A DNA stretch of 23,867 nucleotides from Chara braunii. Lineage: Eukaryota > Streptophyta > Charophyceae > Charales > Characeae. A program made the translations under genes and the position numbers. Location of the stretch: contig BFEA01000479.1 of NCBI GenBank assembly GCA_003427395.1, positions 493,668-517,534 of the forward strand, in the 5' to 3' direction. A model generated the notes under the pieces. It did no database searches. It was not told where the DNA came from and worked only from the letters and a program-made list of their open reading frames with translations. Of this stretch, positions 9,361 to 18,879 are shown one piece after another (within the stretch, counting starts at the first letter, position 1; every line of letters starts with the position of its first letter).

Positions 9361-9841
9361 TACCTAGGCTGTTTTTTTGGGTCCCCGGGCACCCAACTTC
9401 TGCCCGGGTACACACCCGGATGCCCGGCTGGGCATAACCCCCGGGCAGGGTCCCGGGCAGCCCCAACACACACAAAAAAAAAAACACCTCAAACAATTTT
9501 AGAAAAACAATATGTTTTGTAGAATTGAAATACAAACGACTTTTGGCTGAGGGTCACATTATAGTTCCTCACAGAATCGGAGATAAAGAAGAAAATAACA
9601 GAATCACACAAAGGCACCCCCCTTCAGACCTCTTTAGCCCCTTTAATACCAATTTATAACCCCCTTCCCCCCCCTTGACAGCCAACTCGCAAAAAAAGAA
9701 ATGAGCCCGGATTTGGGGTCCTCTGGGAGAGCGCAGAAAACCAACAAAAAAAAGATCCTTTTTTTTTTTTTTTGGCACGCCTAGGTACCCCGGGCTTCAG
9801 ACCCCCCCAGGTGTCACGCCCGGGTGCCCGACCGGGCGTGA
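9361..9841. repeat. CCCGGG-rich direct repeats flanking ~340 bp
   Basis: 9361-9440 and 9779-9841 both run CCTAGG, then CCCCGGGC, then a segment of the form CCCGGRTGCCCGRCYGGGC with GTGTCAC/GTACACA before it. Each contains self-complementary GCCCGG/CCGGGC. The left copy is followed by an A run (about 9474-9484) and the right is preceded by a T run (about 9759-9774). This may be the debris of small retroposons, but no element boundaries could be fixed. The DNA between them has no gene. Confidence 0.5.
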
Positions 9842-9881
9842 GAATCTTCCTAGATAAATACTCATTTCCCCAGAGCGTCTG

Positions 9882-10655
9882 CTAATTTTTAGAGACTTGC
9901 ATGCAGTCGACATACGGAAAGACTTGGCTGATCCTCAACTCACAACCCAATAAATCCCACCTTCCCCGCCCCTCATCCATGCGTTTGAGAGTGAGGTTGG
10001 CAGGATAGCAGTTGCAAAAAACTTTGAGAATCTGCAAAGAGTCAGATACAGACTGATTCCTTCCATCCATGAATACACTCACGCCGTCGATCAAACGCAC
10101 CCTTAACACAACACTCCGAGCCTTACCCAAGCTCTGCAGAAACACGAATTCGGACCGCGCACAAATGATGCACGCCAAAGGGGGGCTAGTACTTTTTCCC
10201 ATGGGAATCCCCACCTTCTGCTGCATAAGCACGCTCAGAGCCATCATGTAAGTATGTGCTAGTTCGAAAGTGACGAGCTTACGAATGTCCTGGAAGTCCA
10301 GCTTCCTCCAGTGGTCAAAACCCGTAGTCTGACCAAAAGGTGTTCCCTTCCCGCGAGTATTGACCCGAAAAGACCTGCCCTTCGTGGTGTTGTGACGAAC
10401 CATTTTCTGTAATCGCGCGGCTTTCTGCGCAAAGCTGCCTGGGGAAATGAATAGGTCGGATGGGTGAACCGTGGACAGAGGGGTCGGCGGGCAAATTGCA
10501 TGGATGCCCTCGTTTTGTTTTCTGTGGAAGTCTGTCGGGACGATGTCGGGAAAACCGCGCCAACGATTGGGTAACCGCGCCTTAGCAAGCACAATGGACA
10601 ACGATTGCCATGACTTCTTTCTTGTTCTGCTGGGAGCACTAGGACATTTTGGCAC
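9882..10655 (-). pseudogene. Penelope-like reverse transcriptase, palm region, decayed
   Basis: A 257-codon open frame carries the RT palm in order. Residues 64-87 are a degraded motif A region, where the expected aspartate-bearing segment reads STVHPSDLF. Residues 146-161 hold motif B, QKVGIPMGKSTSPPLA. Residues 187-191 hold RLIDG in the place of the catalytic Y-x-DD box (motif C). After that come CYPANLTLK (216-224) and LLGCEL (235-240). The G-I-P-M-G motif B with CYP-L-L and LGCEL after it is characteristic of Penelope-like elements, and most like the green-lineage/protist branch. The second aspartate of motif C is glycine, so the enzyme should be dead. After the TAG stop the frame still reads family-like sequence for about 14 codons. 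Motif A may be frame-scrambled, because another minus frame there (10259-10639) reads FPQAALRRK. No endonuclease domain was found. Confidence 0.75.
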
Positions 10656-13098
10656 GATCGTCGTGCGGGAATATCATTTTTTTGTTTTTAAATTTTCAAC
10701 TGATGTCGAGCCCCCACGGGCTCGCGGAATTGTTTTTGGTCTCCTCGGAATTTCCTCTTGCAATTAGGGCGTAGGGTAGGAATTTAGGTACTCTGGATTT
10801 TGTTGCGCCTCGCTTGCGCGCAGCTTGCTGCATTGGGAACAGGGTTGTGACTGGATCGCGCCCTTAATCTTGTGTAACTGTCGCTTTTGGCGGGCGCGAT
10901 TGTAACTATATTTTTCTTCTTTCTTGATTTCCTCATGTTTGCCCGCCTTCTTCTTCTTCTTTGTTTTGCATGCTTAATACTCTGTTCTAATTGGCCTGAA
11001 CGCGTGTACGACCGGATCGATGCGTGGAGAGTGGATACGTCCCCCACGCCGCAGCCTGGCCATGCAGACGTAGGCACTTCCTCTCTTCTCCTTCTGGTCA
11101 ATTGGGCTTAATCCCGTATCTTTCGTGTAAGCGCGCATGCTATAAATTTCCAAGCACGATTAGTTCGCTCTCTATGAACCTTGGAGTTAGCACGATCAGT
11201 GAGGGTTGGCTAACGAGTCAACTGGAAGAGGTGAGTCGACGAGAGAGTTGGGCGATCCAACGAGCTGGTGTCGGGTATGCGGGGTTGACGTGTGGGTCGC
11301 GACGGACTGTGGCGCACCGCAGAACCTGGCTTGCATGCTTGAACCAAGCGGGGTGACAACTCTGTGTTGATGCGCGGCGACAGACTGCCTGCATAGGGAG
11401 TGGAGAAAGAGAGAGAGAAAGACAGAGAACAGTTGTGTGTGGGATGAGGTCTCTTCTTCCATTCATCTAAATAATTTTGATTTCTACTTTGGCCGATCTT
11501 TTCGCGGCCCTCTCGAACTTTCTTTGTAAATCGTGTCAAATTTTCGTTGTCATTCGCTTCGAGTGTATGCTTGGAATGAATGTGAACCCCTTTCTTTTGC
11601 GATCTTTTTGGATTTCTCTCTCCTCTTGTTCTATGATGCATGTTTAGTTACTTTTCTAGTATCCATCTGTGTTGAGCAATAGTCTCGGGTCTGATCGGAA
11701 ATACTCGCTATGTACGTCTGATCTTAACCATCAGATCACCGAGAATGTTGTGATTGCCCCCTCCTCTCCCTTCTTCTCTTCCCCTTCGTCACCTGAGGGA
11801 CATGGATGAGGAGGTAATGACTGAATCTCACCCAAGATGACCTGGGTAGGATAGTTGCATGTAGGGAGGACGCAACCGATGCACCAATGCAAGGAACCTG
11901 AGGCTGATCAGCTTCCGCCCATGTGCTCGCTCGCGTACGACCGCGATCTCGAGGCAACCGAGTCGCAGCGCACGTGCGCGTCCGCATGAGTCGACTTCGA
12001 TCCGAACTCATCATGAGGATATGGGAGACCAAGTTCAATAATGGGATATGGATGTAAGAACCCCCTCTTGGATCACCAATCGTAAGAGTCTGAGGGACCC
12101 GGTGTATCGCGAATATTGGAAGGGTGAACAACTCAGACGGCGGGGAAACTTGAGAAACCCGGAATTCCCCTGTCTAACGGAGAACGATCGACTGTGCGCA
12201 AGGGACTTTCACTGGGCCATAATTAACGATCCCCGGGGCCCTGACTACCCAGATACTGACAACACTCAATATTACATATCTTCGGGCTTCCTCGTTATTG
12301 CTACCAGTTTTCCTCCCTTCCATCTCCTCCTTCCATACCACCAGCTCACAGTGGTACCATGGAATTTCATAGCCCTCTATTGGCCCCACACACCGTGCGA
12401 AAAGTGGCAGCGGCACCGGGTGTATCGAGCTTCGGAAGTTACCCGGCAAACCCGAACCGGAATCGAGCGACGCCAACAACTGATCGAACCATGCGGTAGC
12501 CACCACGACCCACTGGTTCACCAGATGAGGAACCGACCACCGCGACGCAACTGGCAGAGACGATAATCCCAGAAACGGTCTTCGCGTACCATCTTGCACC
12601 ACTACCCCTGAACTTGCCACCGGAGATCTCAGTTCCGACTTGGGACTCCAACCCCACTTTCCTAAAATCCTTGGCACACCCCCTTTTTTCGCACTTCCGG
12701 GCCCCTATCCCACTCCGATCAGGAAGTCGCTATCGGCGCGAATACCCTTACAAGGGTATCCGCCCGGGTTTTTGCAAGTGACGGAAAGGCTCGGTTAACC
12801 TGGATTTTGAGTGCCTGTGCGGGAAATGCGAGGGTTGTTCGCACGCGGGCAAGGGTCTGCCTTGTCCCGGTAGGGAGTATGTGGGCGCGCAAATTTAAGG
12901 CGCACGTGTGATTTTTCTGATTGAGTGGGCGGCCGGGGTAGCCGACTGACCCGGACCGTGTTACGACCTTGGTTAGGGAATGAAAGTTTGTTTTTGATCG
13001 GTGCGCGCGGCCGGCGGTAGGGCTGGCGCGACGATAAGCGTACGGGACGACCACGGCGCGGGGGTGGTAGGCCGGCGCGGACATTTAGGGGTCGGGGG
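10656..13098. other. Gene-free stretch with scattered simple repeats
   Basis: No gene recognised in 2.4 kb. It holds a GA microsatellite (about 11403-11427), a TCTGAT/ATCAGA hairpin (11717-11735) and an 8-bp-stem, 2-base-loop palindrome (12742-12759). Two overlapping antisense open frames of 172 codons (12048-12566, plus) and 167 codons (12174-12677, minus) resemble no family and cannot both be coding, so neither is called. Confidence 0.5.
12735..12764. repeat. Perfect palindrome ATACCCTT/AAGGGTAT
   Basis: 8-bp perfect stem (12742-12749 with 12752-12759) over a 2-base loop, with an outer GGCG/CGCC pair at 12735-12738 and 12761-12764. Confidence 0.75.
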
Positions 13099-13131
13099 TA
13101 TAAAAGGGGGCTGGAAGAGTGGCCGAGGCGG
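13099..13131 (+). promoter_or_regulatory. Possible promoter: TATA box followed by A-box-like motif
   Basis: TATAAAA (13099-13105) is followed 14 bases later by TGGCCGAGGCGG (13120-13131), which matches the internal A box of leucine/serine-type tRNA genes. No matching B box at normal spacing completes this first unit. Whether it is a real Pol III or Pol II start is not shown by the sequence. Confidence 0.3.
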
Positions 13132-13189
13132 TATCTTGGCCCGGAGCGCAGCGCAGTACCGCTTTATATGGGGAGCCGCGCCTATAGGT

Positions 13190-13262
13190 CACAGGCTTGG
13201 GCTTAGCCCTATTGGTTACGGTGCCGGGTTTGTGAGGTGGAGGTTCGAGGCTCGAGGCCAAC
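13190..13262 (+). other. tRNA-like sequence
   Basis: An A-box-like TAGCCCTATTGG (13204-13215) and a B-box-like GGTTCGAGGCT (13242-13252) lie 38 bases apart, start to start. A full cloverleaf with a paired acceptor stem was not found, so a tRNA-derived repeat or chance match is more likely than a tRNA gene. Confidence 0.35.
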
Positions 13263-14504
13263 AGGCGATGGCGTAGGAGCGACGGAGCGGCGAGGAACTG
13301 AGGGGTCGAGGGCCCCTCGGGGCTATCCCCCTTTTGTTTTGTTGGGGGAGTCTGGCTGCGGGCCCACCCCGCAGTGTCGACGGGGCATTGGGAGGCCTCG
13401 GTGCGTTGTCTCGCTAGCGTCCGCCTATTTTAAATTTTTATTTCCAGTCATCTTTTTTCTGTGTATGTGTGTCCCTTGGGCGTGTATCTAACCGAGATAT
13501 CAGTAGGACGTGGGCACCGAGCCCGGGCCGCAGAGCCACGAGTCTGGCCTGGTTACCGTGGCCATAAGCAGCTGGAAGGTGGGGTGCGTGCGGAGGCCCA
13601 GGAATGTTTATGGGTTGCCTGGGCTCTCGCAGGCCTTGAGATGCAGCAGAGCGCGGTCCCAGTTGGGGTTCTCTCGGGGTAGCTATTAGAAGTGGAGTAA
13701 CTATGAAAGAGCAAAGGGGGCTGTCTGGGTTTGTGGGTCGTCCCGGAGCCTCGTGGCCAAGTGGTGGCTGAGGCCATGTTTGAATCGGGCCCCGGAATAA
13801 GGCCAGATCCTCGAAACAAGAAGAAAGAGGCCGGATCCTTAGAGGGCGGCCGGATCTTCCGAGGATCGGTGCGACATGCTGACAAGGCAAAGGTGAAGAT
13901 CGAGGGCGGGCCTGAAAATGCTCGCTACAGGGGGAGGCCGTACGGCGCGTTGAATCTGCCCTCACAGGAGGGCTAGGTCCGCGCAGAGAAATTGGCAGGG
14001 TACGAAGGCATTGGGGGCCGCCCGAGCTTTGAACGGACCGGGGGGGGCACCGCCCCGACTAGAAAGTCTTCAGGGGCATCCAAGAGAATTGGGACGATAC
14101 GGAGAGGGTCGACACGCTCCCTGCTGACGGGAGGAGGGCGTGTATAAAGTCGGCGGCGGTCCGACAACAGACACTTTTGGAGAAGTTGGATGCCGACAGA
14201 CCGCGCGGAACGGGGATGTTTGAGGTGACGACAACCAGGGCGGGGGAATGAACGGTGGAGCGACGGGCGCAGCGATGAGAAGGATGAACCGGGACGAGAA
14301 GAGGGGTCGGGTGCATGCAGAGGTGACCGTGCACGACGGGAGGGGTCGGGCCGTGGTCACTGTAGGACGTCGGGCCAGAGGAGCGAGGGGGGTGACTGGG
14401 AGCAACGGGCAGTGGCACAGGAAAGCGAGGCGCTGAGGTAGCAGGGTGCCATCGGGAAGTGACGGGAGGAGATGGTTATGGTGGGAGCAGGAAACCACTA
14501 GATC
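13263..14504. other. GC-rich gene-free stretch
   Basis: Many long overlapping open frames on both strands reflect high GC and rare stops; none resembles a known protein. A short phrase GGCCGGATC recurs around 13833-13857. No RNA gene seen. Confidence 0.5.
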
Positions 14505-14735
14505 GCTCGATCCTAGGCAGAATCGAGCAAAGTTAAGGGCTGAGCTAGAGTTTCAGGGTGCTGCGAGTTGAGCGGGAGAGTTAGTTTTAGCTATAGAGTG
14601 TTAGTTTTGGTAGTAGAGGGGAAAGGCCCTGCGCGGTGGTATTGGAACAGGCGGACATGGCGGAAGGGAGAGTGAGCACCCTGCTCGCTCCTTGACGGAA
14701 TCGAGCGAGGGAGGGGCTGAGATAAAAGTTTTGAA
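14505..14735. repeat. Two related hairpins with AATCGAGC core, ~180 bp apart
   Basis: GCTCGAT/ATCGAGC (14505-14511 with 14522-14528) and CTCGCTC/GAGCGAG (14684-14690 with 14703-14709) are both perfect 7-bp stems. The sequence from each core onward is alike (AATCGAGC, then GGGCTGAG, then AGTTT), so they are diverged copies whose stems have both stayed paired. Confidence 0.5.
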
Positions 14736-16225
14736 GCAGGCCGATCATGAATTCAAAGTCGGATTAGCAGGAAAGTCAGTAGATTAGAAGTTAGTAAGAA
14801 AAAGGTGTGCGCAGAAGTATCGGGAAAGCAAGCGGAACGGGGCAATGTACCTACCCATGTTCTAGAGCAGTATTCATTAGGGATTTATTCAGCGTGTCGA
14901 TGAGCCAAGTGTGTAAATGACCACGGGGCTACAGACTTACCGGTATGGATGGTGTGATGCTCGTCCCGCCGATTGAAGTACCTTCGCTGCCCCCCAAGGC
15001 GCACGATGAGTTATAGCGGCGTATATTTCCAGATTCTAGTGGATGATTCATTCGATGTTGCTCAGCGCTCAGTTGTGGCCAGTGCGGAGTGCCATTGTCG
15101 CTCGTTCTCCTGAGGCAATGCGCCAGGCCGTATAACAGCGGAGGGTTCATCTCAGTTCCCGTACCCTCGGAAGATTGTCGGGGTGACCGTGCTCTCGATG
15201 CTTGAGGATTGTGTAACTGTTGCTCGCCTCCCGCAAGGATGCTGATTGGTCCCAAGGTGCTGTCTTGACTCTTGTATCTAGGAAGCCGGGATCCCAGCCG
15301 GATACATATGCGGAAAGTCAAGAGGAGGGGGGGGGGTTGAGGAGTGTGTCTGAGACGTCGATGAGGCCGGGGACACGGTTATTTCCGCTATGCTGCGACG
15401 GTAGTTGTGCCTGATTCCGAAACTGCTACTGGTACTAAAACTGCGCTTTGATCATTGTTCCTGCTAGACTACGAGCTCCGCTAAGTCGCGTTCCTATTGA
15501 ATTGCGCCCTATGTTACGAGCAGTTGTGCCTTGCAGCCCTTGCATGCTTGCGTTGGCTATACACTTGTCTTGCACAGGGCAAGGTACCATTGCATCCGCT
15601 TGGTATTGGCATTGTACTTATTGCACACTTGTTGTGCTCCTGCCTCCGACCCTACATGAGTGGGGTGGCTGCTGCTGTTGCTGAGGGTACCGCAGGTGTT
15701 GTTGTGTGCCGCGACGACTTGCTACAGCATGCGGAAGGCTGCGCGTACTGCGTTGTGTGCGGGATACTGTGTTCCTTATAAAGGAGGGTCGCGCTGTAGC
15801 ATGAGACAAGTATTCGGCCTGCGGGGAAAGACTGTCGTTGCAGCTCGGTGGAGCGGTGATGAAGCGTACTGCCGCAAATTGGGGACCCGGCCGACGAAGC
15901 TGGCCATCAAGGCCTGTTACTTCGGAGGGTTTGGTTCTGGTCACGTCACAGTTGCAGCTGCCGTATGCCAAATGCTTGCTACCATTAGGCCTATTCTCGT
16001 TGACTGTGTACGGAGACTGCAGCAGGCTGCTGCTGGCGCTGGCCATCGCTATGTGTCCCGCTGCCTGCTCTAGTTGCATTCGCTGTGGCAACGGCCATCG
16101 GATTCAGTATGGGCGGTTGCGCTGTTCATTACGAAGAGGCGACGGGCTGCGACGTGATGCAGCATGTGTAGGAAGTAAGGGATCGTTGCTGCGAGTGGAA
16201 GGATCGTCAGGGAGCCTACGGTGGG
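14736..16225. other. Gene-free stretch
   Basis: No recognisable gene. Overlapping open frames of up to 157 codons (for example 15618-16091, minus, with a short poly-Q) resemble nothing known and contradict each other by strand. Confidence 0.5.
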
Positions 16226-16244
16226 GGTGAACGTCCTGTTCACC
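16226..16244. repeat. Perfect hairpin GGTGAAC/GTTCACC
   Basis: 7-bp perfect stem over a GTCCT loop. No gene abuts it. Confidence 0.7.
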
Positions 16245-16806
16245 TCGGGCTAGCTAGCGACAACTGCGCATTTGACCACCATTGCGGGGCCCTCAGGCGC
16301 TGAAGACCTGAAGACCCTCTCGCGTGAGTTTGAGTGTACACCTCCTGAGTATGAGAGTCTCACACCTTCTCCTCATGTCCTTCTTGCTCTAAGTCTAGTC
16401 CTTTGGCTCTGAGAGGAAGGCGGCAGGCGGGCTTGTGACCCGTAACCCGCGCCAAGGCCTTGTGGGAGGTTGCCCCACCGATTGCGGGAGCTCTGCCGGG
16501 ACTCAGGTAGAGTCCTGGAGGCAGAGAACTAAGTGGTAATTCCCTGACTCCTTCAATAAACCCAACTATAACCCCTATCTGTACGTCTTTCTATGAGTTG
16601 ACTGAGTGTATTGTGTGAATCCTGTACTTGGTTTGAGTTTGACTTTCAGGACATAAGTCAGACTGAAAATAAAGGAATGTGTGCGTAAACTTCAGCTTCA
16701 GACTTTGTTTGATTACCTGAAAGCAGACTGTGAACGAAAGAGGGTGCATCTGGGGGAAGGTTGGGAGGAAGGCAGTATTGTGTGCAGATTCGATTAGATC
16801 GTTAAG
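16245..16806. other. Gene-free stretch with polyadenylation-signal-like AATAAA
   Basis: No gene. AATAAA occurs at 16555-16560 in a setting (CTTCAATAAACCC) like that of some retrotransposon long terminal repeats, but no paired repeat was found to support an LTR. Confidence 0.4.
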
Positions 16807-17334
16807 GCTGGGAGGTCCCCATAAGTTTGGGGAAGCCCAGCGCTTTGTTTTATTTTGGGTTGCATGGAGCATCAGGCCCCTCTATAAGTTTAGGTGGTCT
16901 AAACGCTCTAGAGGTTGGGGTATCCCCATAAGATTGGGGAGACCCAGTGCTGTGAACTGCATGGAGAGTCTGGACGCTCTATAAGTTTAGTTGACCTGAC
17001 AACTCTGACTTGCGAGGGTTGATTGTCCTTGACTTTCAGGGGCTCAGGGCGCTCTATAAGTTTAGGTACCCTGGGTCGCCTTGTTTATCTTGGAGTTCTC
17101 TCTGTTTATTTGGTTCTCAACGAGGAGATCTGAACCGCTCTATAAGTTTAGGTGGTTCGACCCTTCTCCTGCTTTGTTCTAAGGGAATAATTATGGCAGG
17201 GGGCAGGCCGCTCTATAAGTTTAGGTAGCCTGGCCCACTGCCTTGCACAAACTGGACCAGAGAGGAACGAACTTGACAGAGGGTCAGATTGCTCTATAAG
17301 TTTAGGTAGTCTGACTCAATGCCTCGTACATGTT

Positions 17335-17385
17335 GGAACCCAATGAATATAATTTAATTATATTATATTACTATGCTATTGAGAA
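17335..17385. repeat. AT-rich segment inside the hairpin array
   Basis: Roughly 40 bases of nearly pure A/T with TATAATT-like repeats between two array hairpins. Confidence 0.7.
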
Positions 17386-17587
17386 CAGGCTAGTCAGGCC
17401 GCTCTATAAGTTTAGGTAGCCTGACTATAGCTTATCATAACAGAAGAGAGTACAATTAAAGAGGTATAACTGAAGCTAAACTAGGGCAGGCTGAGCAGTG
17501 TTCTAAGTTGAGCAGCTCAGCGTTATATCCCCTTTGAAGATTAAGTTCAAAGATATATATATAACTTGGCTATTTAAGCAGTTCAGG

Positions 17588-17609
17588 GCGACTAGAGTGG
17601 TCTAGTCGC
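17588..17609. repeat. Perfect palindrome GCGACTAGA/TCTAGTCGC
   Basis: 9-bp perfect stem over a GTGG loop, inside the hairpin-array region but with a different loop sequence. Confidence 0.85.
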
Positions 17610-17745
17610 ATGCCCAAAGAAAAGAGAGGTATTAGTACCCTCTGTTTGTGTATACTTGGCCATGTCAGAACGCTCTATAAGTTAAGGTATTCTGACTTTA
17701 GGCCTGGCTAGGTTGGACGCGCTCTGTAAGTTCAGGTGGCCTGAC

Positions 17746-18009
17746 GTATGCCTTATGTAAGTTGGGTACAAAGGGGGTAACTCACGGAGGAAGCATGAAC
17801 TATTGTTTGCTAAAGAGCTTGGGGTTGGTGAGAGTACTTACCTTTGTGGTTTGGTCTGCATGTGGCTGAGTGAGATTACTATTTGGTCTGGGTTTCAGGT
17901 TGATAGGTAGTTGTTTTAGACGCTCGTCACGTGCTAGAGCGATATGAGTTAGGTCAATTCCTGCATTTTCTAAGTTGACTTTATTTTACTTAGATCGATT
18001 CTTGCATTT
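17746..18009. other. Spacer between the two hairpin-rich arrays, with a short direct repeat
   Basis: No gene. Near 17951-17973 and 17991-18013 the phrase TTAGRTCRATTCYTGCATTT recurs, offset by about 40 bp, leading into the ~123-bp tandem units. Confidence 0.5.
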
Positions 18010-18041
18010 TCTGGGACCCGCTATTATACTTAGACTTGTAT

Positions 18042-18590
18042 AAATTTTGGTAAGCTACTTTCTCTACGGGAAGCGCTGCCGAAATTTCTACAAATTCAAT
18101 GAGTTAGACAAATTTTGACTTGTCAAAGTTCAACTTGTCTTTTCTTAGTATCTGACTTAGTCAAAATTTAGAAAGTCTCATTTTCTAAAGGGAGTGCTGC
18201 CCAAATTTTTGCTAATTCAGGGAGTTAGACAAAATTGGACTTTGGAAAGCCAAAGTTAGTCTCAAGTTCTAAGCTTAGCTTTGTATGAAATTTGGGAAAG
18301 CACTTTTCTAGGGGGAGTGCTGCCGAAATTTCTGCAAAACTAAGAAGTAAGTCCGATTTTGTCTGAGTTTGATTCAAGGTTGTGGGCTGAGTCCAAACCT
18401 GACTTAGTATAAATCTGGGAAATCTCCATTTCTAAAGGGAGTGCTGCCCAAATTTCTACTAATCCAGGGAGTTAGACAAGATCTGACTTTCCAGAGTTAT
18501 AAACTATTTTAACTATTATATCAAGGCAAATATGAATTCTGGAAAGACGTTTTTCCTACGGGAAGCGCTGCCGAAATTTTCTTAATATTA
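18042..18590. repeat. Five ~123-bp tandem units with conserved stems
   Basis: The anchor GGGARGYGCTGCC recurs at 18068, 18190, 18313, 18437 and 18560 (periods 122, 123, 124, 123). In each unit an AAATTT-GG-type strand about 28-38 bases upstream can pair with the CC-AAATTT strand just after the anchor (for example 18042-18050 with 18079-18087, 18087-18096 with 18323-18332 offset by one unit is not used; the local pair in unit 3 is 18287-18296 with 18323-18332). In unit 3 an extra perfect pair AGCACT/AGTGCT (18299-18304 with 18316-18321) forms the apex. A second hairpin recurs later in the units, clearest as ACTTTGG/CCAAAGT (18239-18256) in one and AGGTT/AACCT (18377-18400) in the next. The units are mutually diverged. 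No open frame was found across them. Confidence 0.8.
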
Positions 18591-18613
18591 GAGGAGATAG
18601 ATTATATTTTGAC

Positions 18614-18638
18614 GGGTGGCAACTCTGGCAATCCACCC
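18614..18638. repeat. Hairpin GGGTGG/CCACCC after the tandem units
   Basis: 6-bp perfect stem with loop CAACTCTGGCAAT. GGTGGCAACTCTGG is reminiscent of a motif seen near the 3' end of some plant Gypsy long terminal repeats; this is a weak resemblance and no LTR pair was found. Confidence 0.5.
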
Positions 18639-18840
18639 TGAACAGGGGAGATTCGGCCAAGGTCTACCCTTGCTTTGGGCACTGTTTAGGGGTAGGTTTG
18701 GGGTTAGTTAGCAAGGTAGGGTTCTGGAGCAAGATTGTGATTACCCTCCAAGGACTCATAGGATTAGCTTGAGGATTGGTCTGTCTTGTGTTACAGGTCT
18801 TCTTGGTCGTTCGATTCAGGATCTGGACTAGAGTCAGCTT

Positions 18841-18879
18841 GATCCTACGAGGATCATCCTCTGTTATCACTGATAACAG
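18841..18879. repeat. Two consecutive perfect 3-base-loop palindromes
   Basis: GATCCT-ACG-AGGATC (18841-18855) is followed five bases later by CTGTTATC-ACT-GATAACAG (18861-18879). Confidence 0.85.

Larger units (their letters stand above)
16807..17745 (+). repeat. Array of ~12 stem-loops with constant ATAAGTTT loop and changing stems
   Basis: The loop sequence ATAAGTTT (or one-to-two-base variants) starts at 16821, 16884, 16928, 16981, 17055, 17142, 17215, 17296, 17406, 17677 and 17725, with a decayed copy near 17502. In most copies it sits in CGCTCTATAAGTTTAGGT; in two it is closed by TCCCC/GGGGA. Outside is a helix that differs between copies yet pairs. Examples are GCTGGG/CCCAGC, GGCTCAGGG/CCCTGGGTC (two G-T pairs), GAACC/GGTTC, GGGTCAGAT/GTCTGACTC, TAGTCAGGC/GCCTGACTA, GCTGAGC/GCTCAGC and GTCAGAA/TTCTGAC. 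Spacing is irregular (44-175 bp). The DNA between copies is not obviously repeated. No open frame spans it. Strand is given as the one reading ATAAGTTT; which strand is transcribed, if any, is unknown. Confidence 0.85.

Noticed and set aside
12048-12677. Open frames of 172 codons (plus) and 167 codons (minus)
   Set aside because: They overlap antisense, resemble no family and have no supporting motif; lengths like these are expected by chance in 24 kb at this composition.
13438-14498. Several 110-175-codon minus-strand frames
   Set aside because: GC-rich region where stops are rare; the frames contradict each other and show no family features.
15618-16091. 157-codon minus-strand frame with short poly-Q
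   Set aside because: The poly-Q is a GCTGCT-type run read antisense; a plus-strand frame of similar length overlaps it and neither is recognisable.
16245-16600. Long terminal repeat
   Set aside because: AATAAA and LTR-like wording only; no second copy, no primer-binding site and no gag or pol were found.
16807-17745. Integron attC-like recombination sites or known self-cleaving ribozymes
   Set aside because: No integrase or cassette genes, and no conserved core of hammerhead (CTGATGA with GAAA), twister or other ribozymes could be matched to the ATAAGTTT loop.
16807-18590. CRISPR array
   Set aside because: Repeat spacing is irregular (44-175 bp) or the units are contiguous satellites, the arms differ between copies, there are no uniform spacers or cas genes, and the context is eukaryotic.
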